A stretch of DNA of 64,000 nt, from NCBI GenBank assembly GCA_958510875.1, contig OY294067.1, positions 58,416,039 through 58,480,038 of the forward strand. Direction: 5' to 3'. This DNA comes from Endomychus coccineus (lineage: Eukaryota; Arthropoda; Insecta; Coleoptera; Endomychidae). Under the pieces are notes generated by a model. That model did no database searches, was not told where the DNA came from, and was given only the letters and a program-made list of their open reading frames with translations. A program made the translations under genes and the position numbers. Shown piece by piece: positions 58,601-64,000 of this stretch (position 1 is its first letter; every line of letters starts with the position of its first letter).

Positions 58601-61600
58601 TTGTGGCTATTAGGACGTTTTTAATGTAGCAAGGGTACAAACCAAAAAATTGTCGGTTGATCAAACCAGTAGCAATTAGTTCTGAAGCCCTACCTAAATC
58701 ATTCTTTACTCTTCGATTAAACCGGGGGCTATCTTGTATATGTTTTTCCAATTTATTATCTTTTGGACACAAAGCATTTGTATATGTTCTTTAAATCTCT
58801 ACTATTTGATAACCAGACTGAATCAATTACTGTAGCCCAACATATAATTCCATTTGGAATATGGGCTTCTATCTATGTGTAAAGCTTCACTGAATTTAAA
58901 ATTCATATTTTCATGTAATTTTAGGAATTCCTTCAACACTAGCTAAAATATTATAATCATTTGAGAAAAGAAGATATAATCATGCCCTATGTTATTTTAT
59001 GAGCCTGTTATAATGAAGTATTGAAAGAGTACAATAATAATTCACTCATAGTACAATAATAGTATGTTATTCAACGAGCATATTATGGTCGCCTGCGGGT
59101 CGTGCCGTAAACTTCATCCACGAGAATAATAGCCAAAATTTGCAAGTAGCATTCTATAGTTTGTCCACGACTCACAAATAATACTTTTCACTATCTGTAT
59201 CCATTTTATTACTTTGATACTAATAAAGAAACAATTTGAACCAACAAATTGTTGACGTTTCAAATTAAATTCGATCTGACTTGACGTTTCATAGCACGCT
59301 CTATTTTTATCGTATTTGTCTATACGTTATACGTACAAAATCGAACTGCTAGTCGGAAATTTTTTTATCATGTTTGTCATATTGATGGTAGTGAATAATG
59401 ATTTCATTATTCACTAGTGATTAATGGATATCATTATGCTTGAGGAAACACATGCATTATGCATATTTATGGCATAATTGTGGAACAGATTTGTTTGAAA
59501 CGGCATGCGCGTGCAGAAATAAGGATTGAACCATGAAATCTGTAATTAATTTTGATTACAAATTTGAAAGGGAACAAAATGTCATTTTTAGTCATACTTA
59601 CATAATAATGCTAGTTGTTTGTTAATTTTTGCCAAAAACATTTCGTTTAGTTTGAAAAACTAACAAAAAGAAATGAGAATTCATCCATAGAATTAAATGA
59701 CATAATGTATTATGCTGTTAATTTGGGGATAATAAAATAAAACATTAAAAAACTTGTTTGGAAAAAATGTAAAACTGTATATAAGTAATTTAGCATATCA
59801 GAGTCTGAAGATGATTGAATATCCGTACATTTGTCATCACTCATCACTATCGATATTCATCAAAATATCACTATAATATCGAGAGAATTCTACATATACG
59901 TGCCCGATAAGAATGAAGCAATTCCGTATTTAACATGAATTTTTTATGACGAAGGTGGGAGGTAGTAGACACAAATTTATGTGGGAATTGGTCAACCAAT
60001 ACAAATTATAAACAACATAGGTGTTCTCCAGTCATGTGAAATATCGCGGCTCCCGGTTGCAGAAGTGACTAGTGTTGTATGTCCCGGTGAGAAAGTGTTG
60101 ATTATAGTCCAGGCTATGAACCGGAAAAAAAAACATGTAAGTTCGAATCAAAAATTTTTGTTTGCATTAGCTTCAAGAGGCTCTCAGGATCATTCATACA
60201 CCTTGAAACCTCTTGGGAACCCCAACCCCACCCATCCTTAATATGTTATTTTGCAATTTACGTGTTTTTGGCATTTCGAATGCACCAAGGGGGTTTTTTG
60301 GGTCGCTGATCACGAATCCGTAGCCAGATTTACTTGCACTTGGTGCACTCTAAATGACAAAAACACGTAAATTGGAAAATAGCATATTGAGGGTGGGTGG
60401 GATTGAAGTTCCCAAGAGGTTTCAAGGTGTATGAATGATCCTGAGAACCCAGGAGGTTCAGGAAGCCAATGCAAAAAACAGTTTTTGATTCGAACTTACA
60501 TATTTTTTTTATTATAGCTAAAATCCTGATTCACAGCCTGGATTATTAGATATTAACTGATTCTGAAGATGCCACTGTGTGGTGAAACATTTATTAATAT
60601 ATAGTTATTAATTTATTGGTATTGACATTTTAGTATTCAATTTAAATAATATTACTCATAGTAAATGCAGAAACACTAGAATTATAAGAAAGTTGCCAAT
60701 ATCAAACATACTTACTTCAAAATTGATTCAATATAATATGTGACATGATCAGTTGTAACTGAACGATGATGTGACATATCACAATGATTAGCCAAAATTA
60801 CAACAGGAATGTGAGCTGGAATTTTAGGTAGTTCTCTTTGAATATATTCGAAAGTCCATGTTTTAGTAAGATCCATCATTAAAATAACTCCATTAGTGCC
60901 TTTATAAACGTCTAAGAACTCAGCATCTAAAGCTGGTTCTTGAGAAATCTCAGTTTGGGTATTATCCAATTTTAATCCATCGAAACACTTCTTCTTTTTA
61001 GCTCTATCAACTACATCCCAAACTTCCACTTTAACAATATCATCTGTTGCTTTATAATTCCATTGAATTGAGGCCACCTGAATCTCTTCTGTAGGAATAT
61101 ATTCTTCAATAAATTTGTAACCTTGTAATCTATGAAGTAAACAAGTTTTTCCCACATTTCGATCTCCTTTAATAATGATTTTCACTAAAAACAGAATTGC
61201 TATTAAATATAAGTAAGCATGCAAGTGAATACAAAGAGTTGCATTTCCATAACTCATTATTGTTACTTAAAAATGTTGTTAAAACAAGCAATGCTTCACC
61301 ATAAACTTTCTTTAGTAGATGCTGGGAATTGAAATATCATAAACCTTTTTGAAGCTATTGAATTTATCATTTCTTTGAGTCAAATGAGGATATTTTGCAG
61401 ATACAAGAACATTGAAAAAGCTTTTACATTGTAATTAACTTTAAGTTGCATTTGGCCTAACTCAGATTTAGGTTTAATTAAGTCCATAACTTTGATGACA
61501 AAAGGTAATTGAATCTAATAGAGGACATTGTTTAGACTTTTAGAACTAAACAATAACATTATGTTTCTGCCCAGGGAACCACAGCCATCCCTAACTATTT

Positions 61601-62337
61601 CATTCTACTTAATAATAATAATAACAATAATAATAATAATGTTTATTCAACCAAAAAAAATTTTTACATAAAATTCTGTATAATTTAGAGATAATAAAAA
61701 ATAAATATTCCCTGCACCCATTATTTAAAAAATGCTTGAACTTGTTTATAACTAAAGTGTCAGTAATTCCCAGCTTAAATGGTGGACTTAAATTACAAGT
61801 ATCAAGGACAAAATTGAATAGATTCAGCCATTACATGATAAAAATCCAATATAAACTTAAATAAAATACGTATTAAAAGTTTGATTTTCACTGATTTGAT
61901 CAAGAACAAGTTTAGTTCATCATTCATACGTATTTTTCAGGCTTTAGTCCTTAATTGTACTTGTTTGGGATTCAGTTTGTATCTACATCAATTTGAATCT
62001 GAGGCACCTGCATGTTATGTCAGAAAAGCCAGACTAGGAAATGATTCAGCTGAAGAATGAAATTTCAATATTTATGTAAACAATTCATTTGATCAAATGC
62101 ATTTTGATTTTCCTTCCCAATGAAGATTACCACTCAGATTGACAGAATATTATCAATATAAACAAGAAATAAGTTCTGGATCAGCTTGTATTGAATCTTA
62201 CTATTGTACTGCACTCCTCGAGCAAATTTTCTTTGCAATGTTGAAGACATGGTTTGATGACTCTGAGATTTGGACGAATTGGTACTATTAACAGTAGCAT
62301 CTCCTTTGCTAGTAAGCCTCTTGATTGCGGAAAACAT
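49440..62337 (-). CDS. RABL6: RABL6 (Rab-like GTPase 6 / PARF / RBEL1), six coding exons
   Basis: Exons 62202-62337, 60716-61184, 56567-57208, 53184-53467, 52860-53053 and 49440-49634 join with GT-AG introns and matching phases into 1920 nt, 639 residues. MFSAIKRLTSKG and LQRKFARGVQYN match the family N-terminus. The GTPase-like domain (about 46-230) has P-loop GDRNVGKT (52-59), YIPTEEIQV, VEVWDVVD, LDAEFLDVYKGTNGVILMMD and a weak NKxD position (NHCD). RYSESSMRN and FNLPFLQLQRE follow, then a disordered region with VEEFCPDGDQIDRGFLEDV and NPLVSELQDDFDVE, and a lysine-rich C-terminus ending DELEEFLNGKI...SYEAI. Human RABL6 (729 residues) is a nucleo-cytoplasmic GTPase-like protein linked to ARF and proliferation; the insect role is unknown. 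The only in-frame ATG start is at 62337 (context AACAATG); an upstream in-frame GTG at 62349 is not a start. Confidence 0.97.
49845..49908. repeat. Long hairpin GTTTCGCCACACAG...CTGTGTGGTGAAAC
   Basis: A 14-bp stem with one G-T pair encloses the perfect palindrome CAATGGTACCATTG. The element CTGTGTGGTGAAACA recurs at 60573 after CTGAAGATGCCA, so it is a dispersed module and not a random hairpin. Confidence 0.6.
50266..50562 (+). pseudogene. GIY-YIG endonuclease domain of a Penelope-like element
   Basis: Encodes FFPNLKPLIPKDKQTHTVYK then LNCLDCDGTYTGISKQYLQK and RLYGHK. The pattern V-Y-K-L-x-C-x-x-C-x-x-x-Y-x-G-x-S-x-x-Y-L-x-x-R-x-x-x-H matches the Penelope-like GIY-YIG domain, including the upstream C-x-x-C pair. 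The upstream reverse transcriptase is in another frame and the first AUG is internal, so this is a remnant. Confidence 0.85.
51020..51061 (+). ncRNA. Hammerhead ribozyme motif (complete core)
   Basis: Stem I GTCTT (51020-51024) pairs with AAGAC (51057-51061). The core CTGATGA is at 51025-51031, stem II is GGTC/GACC with loop GTGA, and GAAA is at 51045-51048. Stem III is the palindrome CGTACG, then T and A, with the predicted cleavage after 51056. All catalytic core bases are present. The very short palindromic stem III is the type described for Penelope-like elements, thought to work best as dimers. Confidence 0.85.
51136..51470. other. RABL6 intron 5, between two retroelements
   Basis: No feature recognised. 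Confidence 0.35.
51470..52300 (-). pseudogene. LINE reverse transcriptase fragment, degenerate
   Basis: Minus-strand pieces in shifting frames: PELTPFFCRF; SWKAAGVQPIPKKKK; LPSNYRSIALISVISKVMEK; LPPQLSRLKSSFLSDRSLPV; LTSFLLRINDLLEV. Their order matches the canonical Jockey-type reverse transcriptase (N-Y-R-P-I-A-L then S-K-V-M-E, then L-F-x-x-x-I-N-D-L). It has an oligo-A stretch (read as lysines) where the frames cross and no intact catalytic Y-A-D-D was seen. The same orientation as RABL6. Confidence 0.65.
52301..52859. other. RABL6 intron 5 adjacent to exon 5
   Basis: Relatively GC-balanced; no confident protein match. It includes the direct-like words TGGTGAACCATGGTTCACCA (52501-52520, a 20-bp perfect palindrome). 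Confidence 0.4.
52860..53053 (-). CDS. RABL6: RABL6 exon 5
   Basis: Acceptor ttacag, donor gtgata, phase 1 to 0. Encodes a serine/threonine-rich stretch (CSPTPLTGCQSDSEGTQTS) ending in lysines (RTEKKKGK) that lead into the basic tail of exon 6. Confidence 0.86.
53184..53467 (-). CDS. RABL6: RABL6 exon 4
   Basis: Acceptor tttttag, donor gtacaa (non-consensus at +4 to +6), phase 2 to 1. Encodes SDTDIGNPLVSELQDDFDVE, matching the family GNPMVAGFQDDVDLED. It ends RLRRSPEG. Confidence 0.9.
53612..54992. mobile_element. Large foldback element with TCCAGGC ends, copy 3 of the terminus family
   Basis: The left end TACTCCAGGCATTTAAGGA and the right end TCCTTAAATGCCTGGACTA are mirrored. The arms continue for over 600 bp: CGCTGAACACGATGGTGTAG with CTACACCATCGTGTTCAGCG, TTTAAATTTGGATTAACCCT with its inverse, CCGGTCTCAAGTCGA with TCGACTTGAGACCGG. 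The centre lies near 54240-54300. No protein. The termini match those at 42.1 and 60.1 kb although the bodies differ. In RABL6 intron 3. Confidence 0.8.
55064..56051 (+). mobile_element. Retroposed element with poly(A) and 14-bp target duplication
   Basis: GGTACCGAAAATAT at 55050-55063 is repeated at 56052-56065. Between them lies 988 bp ending in about 18 A. The first 200 bp are GC-rich (GGCGCGTCCCCAGGTGGCGG) like a LINE 3' region. The middle has two copies of a unit of about 160 bp (GAGTACTGA..., then a GGTAC...CAATATT motif), starting near 55350 and 55510. No reverse transcriptase frame is present, so it is a 5'-truncated LINE 3' UTR or a SINE-like retroposon. Confidence 0.75.
56138..56319. 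mobile_element. Near-perfect 180-bp foldback
   Basis: TTGAAAAATCTTGGCTTCCG (left) mirrors CGGAAGCCAAGATTTTTCAA (right). The arms also include GGATTCCGCGTCACAATAGC and its inverse, and the inner stem ACCATTACAGGTGG / CCACCTGTAATGGT. The apex carries CTTCAGGGCAGG. The minus-strand reading CCTGAAGATGCCACCTGTAA is like the module at 60561. Confidence 0.8.
56567..57208 (-). CDS. RABL6: RABL6 exon 3
   Basis: Acceptor attttag, donor gtaagt, phase 2 to 2. It starts KTRKSQVRYSESSMRNGFGL, continues FFNLPFLQLQRESLLAQL and enters the disordered region with a conserved acidic block VEEFCPDGDQIDRGFLEDV. Confidence 0.96.
57352..57509. mobile_element. Foldback MITE, copy B
   Basis: ACACTATAATAAGATAAGAA and its mirror ATTATTTCTTATATATAGTG, with inner CCACTAAAAATACT / CTATTTTTAGTGG and TTTCAGCTACC / GGTAGCTGAAA stems. 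Same family as 11798-11982. It ends 10 bp before the target duplication of the hAT-like element. Confidence 0.8.
57528..58291. mobile_element. hAT-like non-autonomous element with 8-bp target duplication
   Basis: AGTGTAAC at 57520-57527 is repeated exactly at 58292-58299. The ends CAAGGCAGGATTTTGG and (inverted) CAGGGCCGGATTTAGAGG form imperfect TIRs, with GGGGGCCCC-type runs inside both ends (AGAGGGGCCCCC near 57575, GGGGCCAGGGGGCC near 58230). An 8-bp duplication and a CAGGG-type end are hAT hallmarks. 764 bp, no transposase. It contains a tRNA-like pol III promoter (57828-57905). Confidence 0.8.
57828..57905 (+). other. tRNA-like segment (A and B boxes)
   Basis: TGGCTGAGTGG (57836-57846) matches the A box TRGCNNAGYGG exactly. 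About 30 nt later GGGTATTCGATTTC approximates the B box GGTTCGANTCC. No complete tRNA fold could be drawn, so it is more likely a SINE head or a tRNA pseudogene. Confidence 0.45.
58300..60103. other. RABL6 intron 2, central part
   Basis: An (ATT)7 microsatellite lies at 58424-58445. A 123-codon minus-strand frame at 58401-58772 has no recognised motif and ends in repeat-encoded asparagines. Otherwise AT-rich intron. Confidence 0.4.
60104..60546. mobile_element. Foldback element with TAGTCCAGGC ends, copy 2
   Basis: Starts ATAGTCCAGGCTATGAACCG and ends ATTCACAGCCTGGATTAT. It shares arms with copy 1 (GGATCATTCATACACCTTGA, ACCCCAACCCCACCCAT, GAATCCGTAGCCAGATTTAC) but is half its size, from an internal deletion. 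It lies about 170 bp from the 3' end of RABL6 exon 2. Confidence 0.85.
60716..61184 (-). CDS. RABL6: RABL6 exon 2 (GTPase domain)
   Basis: Acceptor tttttag, donor gtaagt, phase 1 to 2, 156 codons. MKIIIKGDRNVGKTCLLHRL opens it. It contains all recognisable G motifs and ends in VTTDHVTYYIESIL. The split methionine codon restores the family sequence N-M-K-I. Confidence 0.97.
61185..62201. other. RABL6 intron 1
   Basis: An AAT-rich microsatellite (61611-61640) is followed by GTTTATTCAACCAAAAAAAA and AT-rich DNA. The layout resembles the inverted 3' end of a LINE with a microsatellite tail, but no coding sequence remains. Confidence 0.4.
62202..62337 (-). CDS. RABL6: RABL6 exon 1
   Basis: ATG to donor gtaaga, ends in phase 1 (TACAATA). 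Encodes MFSAIKRLTSKGDATVNSTN and, after a serine/glutamine linker, TLQRKFARGVQYN. Confidence 0.95.
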
Positions 62338-63116
62338 TGTTATTGGCACTGAGGTATTGTCACTTTATTTATTATTTGAAACAAAATTTTACACGTCCAA
62401 ATTTTTTTAACCCACTTTTTCCTATTGATTCTATTCAAACATATTTTGGAATTTTTACAGCGTGAAATTTAAATTCCATCACTGCTGATAGAAGCCGTAC
62501 TAATTTAATTTTATAATTCATTATTTTTTAAATTATCAATTGTGAAATATGTTTCTACTTCTTGTTTTTTTTTACTTCGGAAGGTCACTTTTTATTATAA
62601 CAGTAACAGTGGAGTGGTGACAGTGGAAGTGAAGGAGTAATGCAGTTACCACTATATCATAGAATACTCTCGTTTAGTTCCACTTGATAATCTGTGGTCA
62701 GTACAGATCACAGAACAATTACATACTTACAAAGACAGTTTCACCCTTAGATTATAGCTCATTTACGTAAAAACGATGTGACGTCATGAACCAAGGACAG
62801 GTGATTATATCAAATAAGACAAATTATTTATAATCCTAAATGTAATTAACAAACTGTTGGTGTTTACCAAATGTTAAAAGAAAATACGGTAAGTACCTAA
62901 CCTACATACTGTTTCTACTTCCACCCGAAATATTTATATAAAGATATAGAAAATGTACTTTCAACTTACTAGGAAATAACGAGCTTACTTATTCTGGTAG
63001 CAGCACATTACTAATCTAGTATTATTATCAAAAATATATAAAAATAAAAAAAAATACTTTGCCACTTTGATTTTCGAAATCAGAAAACAAAATTTACTAG
63101 GGGTCTTAACCACCTC
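62338..63116. promoter_or_regulatory. 5' flank of RABL6
   Basis: The RABL6 5' UTR and promoter should lie in the first few hundred bases upstream of 62337. No TATA box or initiator could be chosen with confidence. An AT-rich block at 62495-62540 is the most obvious feature. Confidence 0.35.
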
Positions 63117-63325
63117 AGCCAGATCCGCCAGTGCAGGTTGAGCATTGAATTGAATTCGTTGGCCACTAGGCTCATAAAAATTATATGGGTGGGAGGTACG
63201 ACTATTGTTTAACAGATCCTCCATTGCTTTCAACCACCAAACACCGCTATGTCGATATGTCTCTTCTGAATTCTGTATTGTAACTCCATGTCCGTGATGA
63301 AATCTATGATGAGGTGACGCTACCT
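63117..63325 (-). CDS. Exon-like block of an unidentified gene extending beyond the right edge
   Basis: After a good acceptor (ttgctttcacag) the minus strand reads VASPHHRFHHGHGVTIQNSE, ETYRHSGVWWLKAMEDLLNN, SRTSHPYNFYEPSGQRIQFN, AQPALADLAE. It then reaches a possible donor (GAG|gtggtt, or A|gtaaat at about 63097). Composition and hydrophobic pattern are protein-like, unlike the intergenic frames around. I do not recognise the family. It is upstream of RABL6 on the same strand, so its downstream exons would have to fit in 62.35-63.1 kb or this is the last coding exon reading through to a stop near 62985. Confidence 0.5.
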
Positions 63326-64000
63326 GTGAAAGCAACTCTTTGTTTTTCTGTAATGTGAATCAGCTCAATCAGCTGTAGAAAGATTCTTTGCAGCTGTAGT
63401 TCGAGTTGAGATTGAGATGACAACACAAATTAACGAGTAATTTGTGGATGACACTCTTTCTGTGTGTTTTGTCTTTCTTGTGGCTTTCATTGTTAATAAA
63501 TACTATTCATTTTTTCTTTTGGGTTTATAGTTATATACAGCATACCATACACCTCAATTTTCCTTTGTGTTCTAATTAAAGAACAGAATTTGTGTTATTG
63601 TTCAATTTCATTTCCCAGGCTTGCTTCTATTACAATTTTGATTAAAGATTCGGTAAGTTAACTGCTCTCTTTTCTGGAATTTGTAATTAGTATTATGTCT
63701 TACATTGATTATAATACCAGATATTTATTCTTCCAAAAATTATGACAGCAATTCAATTTCTCTGCATACCACCTGACTGTTTGAGTTCTTTCGATTTGTT
63801 AATTTTCTGTACAAAAAGGTATATATCAATAAAATCTATATGATATTAGGCACATTTTAATCTAATTTTTTTGTAAATCATTTTGAGGAGCTACTACATG
63901 AAAGATGATTGCTAGTTAGTTCATTTTAAATGGCTTATCCATATTTTTGATACTGCTTCATTGATAGGTAGGTCACAGCTATCTGGGCGTTAAATTCGAT
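63326..64000. other. Right edge of the window
   Basis: AT-rich sequence, possibly the intron upstream of the exon-like block at 63117-63325. No exon could be defended. Confidence 0.35.

Noticed and set aside
58401..58772. 123-codon minus-strand frame in RABL6 intron 2
   Set aside because: Ends in microsatellite-encoded asparagines, and no family was recognised. It could be an old gene fragment, but nothing supports it.
62337..62349. Upstream in-frame start for RABL6 (MPIT...)
   Set aside because: The first codon is GTG, not ATG, and the family N-terminus begins at the ATG at 62337.

Overview
The window looks like nuclear DNA of an insect: it is AT-rich, has GT-AG introns of 85 bp to about 5 kb, and carries a dense load of animal transposons (Penelope-like, LINE, Helitron, hAT, TA-inserting and foldback elements). 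A beetle is a reasonable guess, but the sequence does not fix the order. Two conserved animal genes can be rebuilt completely, both on the minus strand and in the same orientation.

Gene 1 (44781 down to 14384) is the insect orthologue of SCAF4/SCAF8, an SR-related factor that binds the RNA polymerase II C-terminal domain. Thirteen coding exons join in phase into 1420 residues: CID, glutamine-rich region, RS domain, RRM, the 'YWEGDLGVSYIPW' block, proline-rich tail, arginine/aspartate tracts, a tandem FGPPDN-type hexapeptide array and a conserved acidic C-terminus. Gene 2 (62337 down to 49440) is RABL6 (Rab-like GTPase 6/PARF/RBEL1): six coding exons join in phase into 639 residues. A lone exon-like block on the minus strand at 63117-63325 may belong to a third gene running in from the right edge; I do not recognise its product.

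Layout: 1-14.25 kb is intergenic, with a 0.84-kb inverted-repeat element, two small foldback elements and eight copies of a 75-bp AT-rich tandem repeat. 14.4-44.8 kb is the SCAF gene; its introns hold LINE fragments (15, 24-27, 29-30 and 33 kb), a Penelope-like element broken by a 2-kb TA-inserting DNA transposon (16.9-19.5 kb), a truncated OTU-protease ORF (36 kb), and TIR elements at 34.9, 38.6 and 42.1 kb. The 4.7-kb space between the genes is largely filled by a 1.5-kb Helitron with an internal 120-125-bp array. RABL6 introns hold a Penelope-like GIY-YIG fragment with a hammerhead ribozyme motif, LINE pieces, foldback elements and a hAT-like element with an exact 8-bp target duplication.

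No novel multi-gene system was found. The strongest points are two hammerhead ribozyme motifs tied to Penelope-like terminal repeats; a DNA transposon whose left half is an inverted copy of its right half and whose empty site can be read from sibling Penelope copies; a LINE nested in another LINE with a 14-bp target duplication; and a foldback family with TAGTCCAGGC ends present three times. Exon joins, ORFs and repeats were read directly; family names rest on remembered conserved motifs, with no database search.
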